From NCBI RefSeq assembly GCF_003675895.1, contig NZ_ML014759.1:31970-95969 (forward strand): a stretch of DNA of 64,000 nucleotides, in the 5' to 3' direction. Source of the DNA: Parashewanella curva (GTDB lineage: Bacteria; Pseudomonadota; Gammaproteobacteria; Enterobacterales; Shewanellaceae). Positions 11,260 to 21,247 of this stretch are shown piece by piece (position 1 is the stretch's first letter; each line of letters opens with the position of its first letter). The position numbers and the translations under genes were made by a program. Under the pieces are notes generated by a model. It made no database searches and was not told where the DNA came from. It worked only from the letters and a program-made list of their open reading frames with translations.

Positions 11260-11553
11260 TTATTCTGAAACTACGGCTAGGATGTCTGACTCAGAAAGAA
11301 TAAGCACTTCTTTGCCATCCATTTTTTCTTTTTTCACACCGTAGCCTTCGTTAAAGATCACAATGTCACCAACTTCAACATCTAAAGGTTGTACCGTTCC
11401 ATTCTCAAGAATACGGCCTTTACCAATCGCCAGAACTTTACCGCGAGATGATTTTTCTGCAGCGCTTCCAGTCAACACGATACCGCCAGCCGACTTAGAC
11501 TCTACTTCTAATGGCTCTATGATTACTCGATCATGTAATGGACGAAATTTCAT
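11260..11553 (-). CDS. groS: Co-chaperonin GroES (Hsp10)
   Basis: GroES is the heptameric lid of the GroEL chamber. It has 97 residues, the usual length, and starts [16 protein letters not shown]. The mobile loop is at about residues 17 to 33 ([11 protein letters not shown]) and the conserved [10 protein letters not shown] and DILAVV segments follow. An AGGAG ribosome binding site precedes the ATG. It is the first gene of the groESL operon. Confidence 0.99.
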   Translation of the reverse strand: MKFRPLHDRVIIEPLEVESKSAGGIVLTGSAAEKSSRGKVLAIGKGRILENGTVQPLDVEVGDIVIFNEGYGVKKEKMDGKEVLILSESDILAVVSE

Positions 11554-11678
11554 CGATTAAATCTCCTAACGAATAACAGCCTTTTTTAAGGCGAAATTGA
11601 GGGTTTATTCTCGTTAAATACCAGCATCTTCGGATATCACGAGTATATATTGTGGGGAAAGCCCCTTGTGTAACAGGG

Positions 11679-11708
11679 ATATATGGTTGCATTTGTGAGT
11701 TTCAAGGG
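11679..11708 (-). promoter_or_regulatory. Sigma-32 (heat-shock) promoter of groESL
   Basis: On the minus strand a perfect heat-shock -35 element CCCTTGAA (complement of 11701-11708) is separated by 14 bases from CCATATAT (complement of 11679-11686), which resembles the -10 consensus CCCCATNT. It lies about 125 bases upstream of the groES ATG, in the expected orientation. RpoH control of groESL is established in gammaproteobacteria. Confidence 0.75.
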
Positions 11709-11831
11709 AGTGAGCTAAAAAAATTCAATTTTTGTTAATGCTTGCTCTCTGCCGTTTTTGCAGTTTTTTTGCTAAAATGTTGATTCTTTACCGCTTCGTT
11801 GCGAATGCGACAGCCTTTCTTTTGGATGTAG

Positions 11832-13172
11832 ATGAAAGATCACCACGGCATTTTACATGCGCCAATCGCGCCCACGCTGTTTAAAATGACCCTGCCAAAT
11901 TTGGTGGGAATTTTTACGGTATTAAGCTTCAACCTCATAGATACTTTTTTTATCAGTCGTTTAGGCACGCATGCGTTAACGGCCATCAGTTTTACTTTTC
12001 CTGTGACGTTATTGATTGTCAGTATTGCCATTGGGATTGGTGCGGGCGTCTCGACTAACTTCGGGCGATTAATTGGGGCGAAAAAATATAATCAAGCGCG
12101 AGTACTTCTGCATGATGCTTTGCTTATCAGTCTATTAGTGACGATGTTGGTGTGTTTAATCGGCTTCTTTAGTATTGATTGGCTATTTCAATTGTTAGGG
12201 GCAAAAACAGTAAGCCTGCCGCTTCTCCATGATTACATGAGTATTTGGTATTTAGGGGCGCCAATCTTGGTGTTGCTGATGGTGGGAAACCAAGGCATAA
12301 GAGCCACAGGAGATACCCATACTCCCGCAAAAATCATGGTGTTTAGCGCCATTTTGAATGCGATTTTAGATCCGCTGTTGATTTTCGGCATTGGCCCTTT
12401 TCCTCGATTAGAGATCCAAGGTGCAGCCATTGCGACGTTGATTTCTTGGTTGATCGCCTTTGGTTTTTCAGGGTATATCATTGCCATAAAGCGTAAGCTG
12501 ATTGAATTTGTCGATTTTGAGATAAAGCGAGTACAGCACAGTTGGCAACGCTTGGCGCATATCGCACGCCCTGCGGCTTTCACTAATCTGATAAACCCGT
12601 TGGCTAATGCGGTGTTAATGGCATTGTTAGCACGATTGGATCATGCTGCCGTAGCCGCATTTGGCGCTGGCACTCGCATTGAATCTATTTTATTAATGGC
12701 GGTAATGGCGCTGTCTTCAAGTCTTGTACCTTTCATCGCTCAAAACTTAGGCGCAGGCAAGCCTGAGCGCGCAAAACAAGCTCTGACCCTGTCGTTGAGG
12801 TTTATTTTTATATTCCAATGTGTCTTGTATATTCCTGTGTTGCTGTTTTCTCAACACATCGCTCTTTTGTTTACTCAAGATCCAGCTGTTCTGCATTGGC
12901 TGCATTTTTATCTAGTAGCCTTGCCCCTCGCCTATGGTGGCTTAGGAATGATCATTTTATTTTCTACCGCTTTAAACGCTTATCACCGCCCGATGAGTTC
13001 TTTGGTGATTAATTTAAGCCGATTATTTTTATTAATGCTGCCGCTGGCCTTCCTTGGTTCTTATCTTGAAGGCGTCAAAGGAATTCTATTGGCTTTGCCT
13101 TTAACGAATATTGCAATGGGTTTTGCTTGCTATTACTTGGCTAAGCATATTTCAGAGCCTAAGCCACATTAA
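11832..13172 (+). CDS. MATE family multidrug/toxin exporter
   Basis: A 446-residue inner-membrane protein with about twelve transmembrane helices in two homologous halves, typical of MATE antiporters that export cationic compounds against Na+ or H+. The N-terminal half opens with TLPNLVGIFTVLSFNLIDTF and has the characteristic GIGAGVSTNFGRLIGA segment. The second half has the matching region ALSSSLVPFIAQNLGAGKPERA. It stands alone, divergent from groESL and followed by the decayed kinase-like gene. The substrate cannot be told from sequence. Its nearest subgroup appears to be the DinF/NorM-like branch rather than a drug-specific one. Confidence 0.88.
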   Translation: MKDHHGILHAPIAPTLFKMTLPNLVGIFTVLSFNLIDTFFISRLGTHALTAISFTFPVTLLIVSIAIGIGAGVSTNFGRLIGAKKYNQARVLLHDALLISLLVTMLVCLIGFFSIDWLFQLLGAKTVSLPLLHDYMSIWYLGAPILVLLMVGNQGIRATGDTHTPAKIMVFSAILNAILDPLLIFGIGPFPRLEIQGAAIATLISWLIAFGFSGYIIAIKRKLIEFVDFEIKRVQHSWQRLAHIARPAAFTNLINPLANAVLMALLARLDHAAVAAFGAGTRIESILLMAVMALSSSLVPFIAQNLGAGKPERAKQALTLSLRFIFIFQCVLYIPVLLFSQHIALLFTQDPAVLHWLHFYLVALPLAYGGLGMIILFSTALNAYHRPMSSLVINLSRLFLLMLPLAFLGSYLEGVKGILLALPLTNIAMGFACYYLAKHISEPKPH

Positions 13173-13216
13173 ACCTAAAAAAACTGGCAACTCTGTAAAC
13201 ATAAACGGATTATTAA

Positions 13217-15741
13217 ATTAAGTCAGTTTTATGTACAATTGTTGAGACTTTCTTGCAGTTATATGCTCTAAGTTCTGTAGATATTTTTAGTCACAGAAAT
13301 AGGTATTTATATTGGCAGTTAGTGGCAGTTCGTTTCAGACAGCCAACTGTTATCAGCAAGCAGTTAGCACCCTCGATTTTTAAACGTTTAGAGAGTGGAA
13401 AACAGTGTAAACTTAGCGTCAATACTGGCGAGACTCTCTTACGCCATTACACGGTACAACGGTCAAGTAATAAGCTAACACTGATGCGTAGCCGTCTGCT
13501 ATTTGCAGATAGTAATGAATATAAATTATCAAGCCGATTAGCAGCCAACACTCATGAGTATCAATTGCTTTAGAGCATTTCTTTGCAAGCCTCTGTTTTA
13601 TTTTTACAACAAGAGATTTTTGATTCCAGCTCGTCACTGAATGCCCATCAAGTTGACGTAATTAATGCACTCGAGATAGATAAAGCAGCGGCTTTACTCA
13701 GTCAAACATTTTTACAAGCCACCCCACCTAATATTAACGGTTTAGCTCAAACATTACAGCAGCTCAATATTAAACAAACACTGGCAATATTTGCGCGCTT
13801 TGATAACAACGACAAACAAGCATTACTCCATCTTCGCCAATGGCATCATTCCCAACTGCAGGCTCAACTGTTTTTTGAGCTCATTCCATCGCAACAACAA
13901 GCTTTTCTCAAAAAAGCCCAGCCAGCAGAATTGCGCTTGCTATTTGATAACATCCAGTTGCTTGCTTAAGCTCAGGAAATGAACTATGGGGATTGGATAA
14001 AAATAGGACTTTGGGAGTCACAAGCCCAAGCACCATTCTATACATCCAAGCTGGCAGCTCTCTTCTCAACACTCGAAGATTTACCAGAACTCAAACAAAA
14101 ATGCTCATCAGCTATTCTTCAATTACCAGTGAATACTTTTGTTAGTTTCATCGAGCTTTTTCCTAAAGACATGCAAAAAATGTGGTTAGAGCAATACGCC
14201 TCGGTGGCTGAAAATTTTCGCACAAATCAAGAAATATTTGCTAATTACTTATGCAAATTCTCAAAAACTGAAACATTAACAATACTGATTTTACTTATGA
14301 GGCTCATTTACGCACTTGTTGGGAACTCACAAAGATCGATGAACGACATCTGATATTAAACCAAAATGCACCCTTTATTTATAAAGGCTGCCTATTGTTT
14401 TTAACTGATGAGGAATTGTTTGCGCTAATGACCCTAAGCACACTTTCTAGCTTAGCCAAAATGATCGCAATGTACCCAATCCATCCCAAAATGAGCAAAT
14501 TTTTAATACATGCAGCCTCTCAAAAAACAGAAATACTGAAAAATGCTTGCCAAGTATTATCAGAAAATCACCCGAACTGGAGAGAAACTGAAAGCACGGT
14601 ATTTCTTCAGGCATATCAAACGGCTGATTTATGCAAGCTAACCCAAGGCCTTGATGTGCTACAACAAAGTCAAGCATCGGTATCTATTTTTGAAAACGCT
14701 TATCGCATTCACCAAATACGAGTAAAAATGAATCACAAAGGGGTTCCAACAAGATTAGTCAAAGCTGAAGATCCTCTAATGCCTTATACGTATGATTATG
14801 ATCCTGAAAAAGTATTTCCTCATATGCGCCAACCTATTGGTTTTAAAGATATAAGCGTAAACACTCAAGATGCTCATTATATGAAGTTTAAAACTAGACC
14901 TTTAAAGATAAAAAGGTTTAGAAACTGCACAGAAGAAGAGATCCAAGCTCAAAATAGCTTTACGCGTATGACTTATCGTGCAATACAAGCCGCTTTAGGA
15001 AACGATGGTAGAGAGGACTCCTGCTTTGCTCCTGGCTTATTAGGTGTTGTTAAGAAAGGGAAGACAGTTTTAGCTGTACGTGGTGGCGTCGATTTAACTT
15101 CATACATTAGGTTACATGGTTCATTGCCACTTGCTCCTTTTGAAGCACTCACATTACAAGTAGCGAAACTACACGATGCAGACATTATTCATAGGGATTT
15201 TAAACCAGAGAATATTTTGGTGCGAGACTCGGTAATGGAAGATGGAAAAGTATTTTGGCTACCAAGCATTAAGCTCAAAGTGATCGATCTCAACGACAGC
15301 TACATCCCTAAAGCTCAAAACCTGCGAAATACATGCGGTACTGCATCCTACATTACACAAACACTGTTTTGGCATCGAACCCGAGAGCAACAACACAGTG
15401 GCTTAACTGCCAATATCAGCAGTGATAATTATGCTCTCTTGCTGACGATTTTTTACACCGTTAGTAGTGTATTTAGAACTCTACCGCTAGAGCATGAAAA
15501 AAACCTAATGCACTGGGGTGCTGTTGAACGTATATTCCACAAAGGTATTCTTGATGAATACCAATATGCTAGACCCGATGCCAAAAAAACATTAATGAAT
15601 ATCATTGATCAATATATAAAATTAAAGTACCGAGACACTGTGGTGCGCTTCTTAACAGCCCCTCGTCAAAATCATTTACCAGTAAGCCTACACGAAGTCA
15701 TAAACTGGGAAGCTGATAAGAAAATGAGGCCTGTTAAGTAA
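13217..15741 (+). pseudogene. Decayed large gene with intact C-terminal protein-kinase-like domain
   Basis: One reading frame stays protein-like from 13217 to about 14280, broken by TAG at 13571-13573 and TAA at 13967-13969. Near 14272-14290 it shifts by one base into the frame that runs to 15741. The segments after the stops have no convincing ribosome binding sites, and no ATG marks the beginning. Together they would give a protein of about 830 residues. The N-terminal two thirds are helical and unrecognised. The C-terminal part is a eukaryotic-type kinase fold: a candidate lysine in HYMKFK, catalytic loop HRDFKPEN, DLN in place of DFG, and CGTASY in the activation segment. Two or more disruptions make inactivation likely, although the terminal 448-codon piece could still be expressed. 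Confidence 0.65.
14395..15741 (+). CDS. Protein-kinase-like domain fragment (intact frame of the decayed gene)
   Basis: Counting from a TTG at 14395, 448 residues remain open; the same frame is open upstream to 14272 without an ATG. Residues 1 to about 130 are helical. From about 150 on the sequence fits a Ser/Thr kinase: Lys164 as the possible ATP-anchoring lysine, hinge and alpha-D region VRGGVDLTSYIRLHG, catalytic Asp268 in HRDFKPEN, metal-binding Asp298 in VIDLNDS, then GTASY. No APE motif is evident. All catalytic residues are present, so the fragment could be active if translated. Bacterial kinases of this divergent type are often secreted effectors; that role is inferred only. Its stop is nine bases from the convergent metalloprotease gene. 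Confidence 0.6.
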   Translation: MFLTDEELFALMTLSTLSSLAKMIAMYPIHPKMSKFLIHAASQKTEILKNACQVLSENHPNWRETESTVFLQAYQTADLCKLTQGLDVLQQSQASVSIFENAYRIHQIRVKMNHKGVPTRLVKAEDPLMPYTYDYDPEKVFPHMRQPIGFKDISVNTQDAHYMKFKTRPLKIKRFRNCTEEEIQAQNSFTRMTYRAIQAALGNDGREDSCFAPGLLGVVKKGKTVLAVRGGVDLTSYIRLHGSLPLAPFEALTLQVAKLHDADIIHRDFKPENILVRDSVMEDGKVFWLPSIKLKVIDLNDSYIPKAQNLRNTCGTASYITQTLFWHRTREQQHSGLTANISSDNYALLLTIFYTVSSVFRTLPLEHEKNLMHWGAVERIFHKGILDEYQYARPDAKKTLMNIIDQYIKLKYRDTVVRFLTAPRQNHLPVSLHEVINWEADKKMRPVK

Positions 15742-15750
15742 CTCAAAAAA

Positions 15751-18150
15751 TCAAATTGGTGACCCCGGCGGCAGTGCCAATGGTTCATTAATTAGCCGAT
15801 ATTTAGGTTCTTTTAACCCTTTATTAATACCTGCCGCCAACCACTGTAAATGTGCTTCACTATCACCACTATTTTGACGAGCATATCGCGCAAGCTGTTT
15901 ACTCGTTAACACCAAGTGTTCAGCCATCATAGCCTTTACTTCTGCCGAAGTATTTGGGTGATGTAAACTTGCTAAAATACTATCAGCCACCACAGCATTA
16001 GTTCTCATCCACAGTCGAACCATATTGGTTTGACTCGGTTTATTAAACCAAGTGCTATTTAACACTTGAGTAAGTAACGCTTTTATCGATAACCGCTCAG
16101 CCGAACCTCGATGCGCTTCGTCAATACGATTTAAGCGTTTTGGCTGCAAAATATTATCGCTGATATGACGGCTGAGCACTTCTGCCATACCTAATTCATC
16201 GCTGATAACCCCTAACCGAGAGGCAAAGCTTTCTCGGGTGCGACGATAAGCCCCACTTTTGGGTACTAATTGAGTCTTAAGTGCTGTTGGCAAGGCTAAT
16301 TGTTGTGGCGATAACGCATCGAGTAATGCTTTCAGCGAGCTTCGCTGTGATTCATTAGAGCTAAATTGCCACTTATTGGTATAACCATAATCATAATCGG
16401 TACCGCCAATGTATTTCGCAGCAGCATTGATTTGGTAACGTGACAATAAATACATTGGCACCAAAGCGTCACTGAGCTCACCTAATGGTTGTCCATCAAG
16501 CAATACGTTCACGTTAAAGTCCTTTAGCGCCTGCTGACGAACCTTTTGCATGCGATTCAGTTCATCAATGGCATTGGTGCCATTATCCCAAAGACTGGCA
16601 TAAATATGACTGGCATCGGCGGCGCGAGAATCTGACTCTCCAATGTTTCTTAGGCCGTCTTTATGTGCCTGAGCGATCAATGCCTGTAAACTTTGCTTCT
16701 GTTCTTTCTGACTATCAAACTTACCGTATCCATACTTAATTGCAAATTCATCCCACTTACCTACGCCAACACCATAGGCATTGTTAATATCAATTTTGCC
16801 ATTATTCAGAGTAAATTTCGGGTGCGGATAATCCATTACAGAGGCGTCATGAGTTGAAGAAGCCGCAAAGTTATGGCTAATACCTATAGTATGCCCCAGT
16901 TCATGAGCCGATAACTGACGAATACGTGCCAATGCCATCTCCATGGAAGCTTTATCGGCTGCGCCACGGTCTTGCCAACCTGCCGTTAATCCTCGAGCAA
17001 TCAATAAATCTTGGCGAACGCGCAAGCTCCCTAATGTCACATGACCCTTGATGATTTCTCCATTACGAGGATCATGGATAACCGAACCATAAGACCAACC
17101 ACGGGTAGCGCGATGCACCCATTGGATCATGTTATAGCGCACATCTTGTGGATCGGCACCTTTAGGTAACAATTCAACCTTGAAACCGTCAACAAAGCCC
17201 GCTTGTTCAAACGCCGTTGACCACCAGCGAGCACCCTCAAGTAAGGCGCTGCGGATCGGCTCGGGAGCGCCACGATCAAGGTAATACACAATTGGTTTTT
17301 TCACTTTACTTGGGGCACTACCCGGATTCACTTTTTCTAATCGATGTCTCAATAAGTAACGTTGAGTTATGGGCTTATCAATCGGTTGTGCATAATCCAT
17401 GTAAGATCCAGATAAATAACCACTGCGGGGGTCATAGGCTCTAGATTGGTAACCCGCTTCAGGAAGTGCCACCATCGAATAACGCATTTTTAAGGTTAGT
17501 TTTTTAGCATCAGGCGTAACTTGCCAAGCATAATTACCCGGCTTATTGCTGGTAAAGGTAAGAAGCACATCAACATCGGCATTTTTGGGAAAGATTTTAA
17601 TGGACTTTGGCTCCACCAAGGACAACCCTTTTGCCAATTGATAGCTACCTTGCCCAGTATTTTTTAACCTAGCCGCCACTCCGTGGAGATCATTAACAAC
17701 CAAATCATTTATCGCCACTTTAGGCTGTTTACCATCGACGATTTTGCCACGCCATAAAATGGAATCAGCAAAGGCATCCTTTACCGCTTGTTGCTCAGCT
17801 GGATTATCCGAATCGGCTCGATACTTGGTATTCAGCTGTTTAAGGACAAGATCACGACCATAGCGTTCAAATTGTACAAGGCGTGTTGTGCCTAACTGAC
17901 CTCTATCTAATCCAATATCATTAGAGCCAACGCCTTGCACTAAACTAGTGACCAATAAAAAAGGCTGATTGAGCTTTTCAACATTAAGTAGTAAGTCACC
18001 GCTATCATCATCAAACTTCAACTGGTAAAAAGTTTGACTGGAATCTTGTTGCTGCTGCGCCGCTGCAACATCAATAGCAGCGTGAGTGACGGTAGAATAG
18101 CTAGAAGTGGCAATAAATATTCCAACTGCCAATCGACTTGAGAGTTTCAT
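15751..18150 (-). CDS. Secreted zinc-dependent metalloprotease (HExxHxxGxxH, DUF5117/DUF4953-like)
   Basis: A 799-residue protein with an N-terminal signal peptide ending near AAIDVA. The metzincin-type zinc site HELGHTIGISHNF lies at about residues 413 to 425. A downstream SVMDYPHP supplies the Met-turn. The large N-terminal beta-rich portion and helical C-terminus fit the DUF5117-DUF4953 zinc protease family common in Shewanella and related marine bacteria. It probably acts in the periplasm or outside the cell on peptides. It is monocistronic, transcribed away from the vSGLT-like gene's side of the galactose region, and its physiological substrate is unknown. Confidence 0.88.
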   Translation of the reverse strand: MKLSSRLAVGIFIATSSYSTVTHAAIDVAAAQQQQDSSQTFYQLKFDDDSGDLLLNVEKLNQPFLLVTSLVQGVGSNDIGLDRGQLGTTRLVQFERYGRDLVLKQLNTKYRADSDNPAEQQAVKDAFADSILWRGKIVDGKQPKVAINDLVVNDLHGVAARLKNTGQGSYQLAKGLSLVEPKSIKIFPKNADVDVLLTFTSNKPGNYAWQVTPDAKKLTLKMRYSMVALPEAGYQSRAYDPRSGYLSGSYMDYAQPIDKPITQRYLLRHRLEKVNPGSAPSKVKKPIVYYLDRGAPEPIRSALLEGARWWSTAFEQAGFVDGFKVELLPKGADPQDVRYNMIQWVHRATRGWSYGSVIHDPRNGEIIKGHVTLGSLRVRQDLLIARGLTAGWQDRGAADKASMEMALARIRQLSAHELGHTIGISHNFAASSTHDASVMDYPHPKFTLNNGKIDINNAYGVGVGKWDEFAIKYGYGKFDSQKEQKQSLQALIAQAHKDGLRNIGESDSRAADASHIYASLWDNGTNAIDELNRMQKVRQQALKDFNVNVLLDGQPLGELSDALVPMYLLSRYQINAAAKYIGGTDYDYGYTNKWQFSSNESQRSSLKALLDALSPQQLALPTALKTQLVPKSGAYRRTRESFASRLGVISDELGMAEVLSRHISDNILQPKRLNRIDEAHRGSAERLSIKALLTQVLNSTWFNKPSQTNMVRLWMRTNAVVADSILASLHHPNTSAEVKAMMAEHLVLTSKQLARYARQNSGDSEAHLQWLAAGINKGLKEPKYRLINEPLALPPGSPI

Positions 18151-18220
18151 GTAGCGTCCTTGATCAATTTTTTTACAACAGCTTACGGTCTGATTATTGG
18201 TTATTCAATCCCTAAAAACA

Positions 18221-19792
18221 TCACCACCAAGTGGCATAGAGTCCAGTTAGTATTAGCGCAACACCAGCTGCAGCGGTGTTAAAACCTGAACGAGTCGCAA
18301 AGCTGACTTCACTTAAATCAACACTATTGTTTTGATTATTTTGCTTACCCAGTAACGATATCGCGATACATAATCCAAGACAGAGGAGAAAAACTAAGCC
18401 AACGCGATCCATAAATGGCAAATCTGGCCATGCCAGTTTTAACAAAATTGAAAAACCCGCCGATCCCATAGCAGCCGCTAAAGCACCATTGGCAGTCGCC
18501 TTAGACCAAAACATGCCAAGTAAAAATATCACCACGATGCCCGGTGTAAAGAAACCCGTGAATTCTTGAATATACTGAAAAGCTTGATCAAATTTACCAA
18601 GCAGAGGCTCAGCAACAAACAGGGCTATCACCAGCGCGGCTAACGATGTGGCTCGACCGACAAATACATAATGACGCTGGCTTTGAGTTGGTTTTAATTT
18701 AGCGTAGATATCCATAGTAAAAATGGTGGATATCGAATTGGTCATCGACGCTAGCGACGACACGATAGCGGCCACCAGTGCAGCAAAGACCAATCCTTTG
18801 ATGCCTACTGGCATCAGTGACATCATGGATGGATAAGCTTGATCTGGCGCTGTTAATTGCGGGTATAGCACCACAGCAGCAATCCCCGGCAAGACTACAA
18901 TTAATGGCATAAGCAGTTTTAGGTAAGCGGCAAACGCAATACCTTTTTGGGCTTCGTTAATGCTCTTGGCTGCTAATGCACGTTGAATGATGTATTGATT
19001 AAACCCCCAGTAACTGATGTTCATTATCCACATGCCACCAATTAAAACGGAAATACCGGGAAGGCTCATGTAATGTTCATTGTTTGGGCTTAAGATCATA
19101 TCAAAGTGACTTGGAAGGGTATCGGCTAAGATGCCAAAACCAGCAAGCACTCCTTGGTCGCCGGCACTCTCAGCTACGGAGTCCAATGCCAAGTAACTTA
19201 AAAATAAACCACCGAATACCAACAACACGACTTGTAAAATGTCTGTATAAGCCACCGCCTTGAGTCCACCATAAAGTGAATAAGCGACTGAAAAGACCGC
19301 AAGGAACACCATTCCCCACATCCAATCCACGCCAGCGACGGTTTCGATAGCTAAACCACCTAACCAAAGAACGGCGGTTAAGTTAACAAAAATGTAAACC
19401 GCTAACCAAAATACCGCCAGAGTGGTTTTTACTCGGTGATCAAAACGTTGCTCTAGGTATTGCGGCATGGTGTAAATGCCATTTTTCAAAAAGATGGGTA
19501 ACATGTACTTACCCACGAGGATCAAGGTAATTGCGGCCATCCATTCATAAGATGCTATCGCTAAGCCAATGGCATAACCTGAGCCTGACATTCCAATGAT
19601 TTGTTCAGCAGAAATATTAGCAGCAATTAATGACGCCCCAATAGCCCACCAAGGTAAGGCTTTAGAAGCTAAGAAGTAATCTTCAGTATTTTTACCTTCT
19701 TTCTTATCGTCTCTTGAGATCCAGAACGCAACAAGCAAGAGCCCGACTACATAGACAATAAACACACTTGAATCGATAAAATCTAACTTCAT
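18221..19792 (-). CDS. Sodium/galactose-type solute symporter (SSS family, vSGLT-like)
   Basis: A 523-residue membrane protein with about fourteen transmembrane helices, closely resembling the Vibrio sodium/galactose transporter vSGLT. I place the start at the ATG at 19792 because AAAGGTG precedes it; a longer version from 19831 has no such site. Family motifs include ALPWWAIGASLIAANISAEQIIG (TM1 region), YSLYGGLKAVAYTDILQ and the discontinuous-helix segment around SSLASMTNSISTIFTMDIY, which contributes sodium ligands. Its place beside a GalR-like repressor and galTKE supports galactose uptake driven by Na+. A 12-bp palindrome lies about 145 bases upstream. Confidence 0.93.
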   Translation of the reverse strand: MKLDFIDSSVFIVYVVGLLLVAFWISRDDKKEGKNTEDYFLASKALPWWAIGASLIAANISAEQIIGMSGSGYAIGLAIASYEWMAAITLILVGKYMLPIFLKNGIYTMPQYLEQRFDHRVKTTLAVFWLAVYIFVNLTAVLWLGGLAIETVAGVDWMWGMVFLAVFSVAYSLYGGLKAVAYTDILQVVLLVFGGLFLSYLALDSVAESAGDQGVLAGFGILADTLPSHFDMILSPNNEHYMSLPGISVLIGGMWIMNISYWGFNQYIIQRALAAKSINEAQKGIAFAAYLKLLMPLIVVLPGIAAVVLYPQLTAPDQAYPSMMSLMPVGIKGLVFAALVAAIVSSLASMTNSISTIFTMDIYAKLKPTQSQRHYVFVGRATSLAALVIALFVAEPLLGKFDQAFQYIQEFTGFFTPGIVVIFLLGMFWSKATANGALAAAMGSAGFSILLKLAWPDLPFMDRVGLVFLLCLGLCIAISLLGKQNNQNNSVDLSEVSFATRSGFNTAAAGVALILTGLYATWW

Positions 19793-20106
19793 GGTATTCA
19801 CCTTTTTATAATTATTTCGCTTATTAGACATTTACCAAGCGCAGTAATCAGGTAAAACACATGTCCGTTTTTAATGCTTAATTGTGCATTCACAGTGCTA
19901 CAACTCAGGTAGTCAGTTGCAGTTTCCCAAATAAAATTGTATACAATGTAAAATATGCAGTTTGATTTAGCAACGATTTATCAACATCATGGAAGCTGAG
20001 CTATGGGCTTTAAGGAAATAAGATCACGCTGAGTGATTCATTCATCACGAGTCACTCAGCGAGTGTAAATGTGATAATGCTCTTTAAAAACTGAAAGATG
20101 AAGGTC
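19793..20106. promoter_or_regulatory. Intergenic region between the symporter and galR-like gene
   Basis: This 314-base gap has no gene. It contains a perfect 12-bp palindrome ATTGTATACAAT (19936-19947), resembling operators of GntR-family regulators, at a position suited to control the symporter promoter. It also holds a ten-pair inverted repeat CGCTGAGTGA/TCACTCAGCG (20027-20061) downstream of the galR-like stop, which may end that transcript although no T run follows. No GalR-type operator like the one before galT was seen here. Confidence 0.5.
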
Positions 20107-21108
20107 TTACATTCTAGCGGCAGACTCTCGCTTAACCAGCAATGGCACATACTTTTGTTCCTGCTTAGGCGGAGTTTGATCTTTTGCCGCTAATGCCATA
20201 GACAATTTAGCGGCATGTTGCGCCATTTCCTCTACAGGGTAATCTAAGGTCGTTAATTTAGGGCGTGAGAATTGGGCTAAAATGCCATTATCGAACCCAA
20301 TCACAGAGACATCTTGCGGTACACGGAAACCGTTGTCTTCCAGCGTAGTCACCACACCAATTGCCATCGCATCGTTATAGACAAAGATGGCTGAAAAGGG
20401 TTTACCACTTGCAAGTAATTCCTGCGCCGCCAATTTCCCTCCTTGTGGATTAGGCTCTGCATATTTAACCAACTCTGGCGCGAGGGCAACTCCGCTGGCT
20501 TCAAGCACCTCTTTAAACCCATTATGGCGGTGAACAGGGTCGTCAATCGCAAAGTTACTCATGATGCATGCACAGTTTTGATGATTTAGCATCAGCAAGT
20601 GGCGTCCTGCTATTCGTCCACCTTCAAGGTTATCCAGCCAAATACAACGCTCAGCAATAGCTTTGATATAGCGGTCAATCACAACAAACCCTTTCACCGC
20701 TTTGCTAAAGCCAACAAGTTCTTCGGCAGGCAGCTTTTTACTATGCATCACAATGGTATCGCAACGTCTTTCTAATAATAAATTAATGGCTTGACGCTCA
20801 GATTCGGCAGTATGCCCCCCCGTGCTCAATAAGATTTGCATATTGTGTTCACGAGCAACTTTATCGATTCCATTAGCTAATACCGCAAAGAAGGGATCGG
20901 AAATATCAGGCACAACGACACCAATGGTGGTGCTTTTCTGGCTTACTAAGGCTCGTGCGTTGGCATTAGGCCGATAACCTAGATCAGCCATAATTTTTTT
21001 GATTTCTTCGCGCTTTTTATCGCTTACCTTGGGGCCATTGTTGACCACTCTCGAAACGGTAGCAACAGAAACGCCAGCTGCTTTTGCTACATCTTTAATT
21101 GTCACCAT
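20107..21108 (-). CDS. galR: LacI/GalR family transcriptional regulator, probable galactose repressor
   Basis: A 333-residue LacI-family DNA-binding regulator. The N-terminal helix-turn-helix (VTIKDVAKAAGVSVATVSRVVN) and hinge helix (NANARALVSQ) are typical. The remaining 270 residues form the periplasmic-binding-protein-like effector domain. It is transcribed divergently from galTKE, with a GalR-like operator GGTAAACGTTTAACC in the gap. This context, plus close resemblance to GalR/GalS, argues for galactose-responsive repression of galTKE and perhaps of the symporter. Effector identity has not been shown. Confidence 0.87.
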   Translation of the reverse strand: MVTIKDVAKAAGVSVATVSRVVNNGPKVSDKKREEIKKIMADLGYRPNANARALVSQKSTTIGVVVPDISDPFFAVLANGIDKVAREHNMQILLSTGGHTAESERQAINLLLERRCDTIVMHSKKLPAEELVGFSKAVKGFVVIDRYIKAIAERCIWLDNLEGGRIAGRHLLMLNHQNCACIMSNFAIDDPVHRHNGFKEVLEASGVALAPELVKYAEPNPQGGKLAAQELLASGKPFSAIFVYNDAMAIGVVTTLEDNGFRVPQDVSVIGFDNGILAQFSRPKLTTLDYPVEEMAQHAAKLSMALAAKDQTPPKQEQKYVPLLVKRESAARM

Positions 21109-21200
21109 AAGTTTAGCTGTTGCCTTAATACGCTATTTTTAAAAAGAGCAAGGATTATAAACTAATCAACAAAAATTTAATATTATGTTGCAGAAATAAG

Positions 21201-21215
21201 GGTAAACGTTTAACC
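21201..21215. promoter_or_regulatory. Putative GalR-type operator upstream of galT
   Basis: GGTAAACGTTTAACC is an almost perfect palindrome centred on the CG step, as in LacI/GalR-family operators. It lies between the divergent galR-like gene and galT, 33 bases before the galT start, where repressor binding would block transcription. Only one copy was noticed. Confidence 0.65.
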
Positions 21216-21247
21216 TTTGCAAAAATAAAATATCTAGGAAAACAAAT

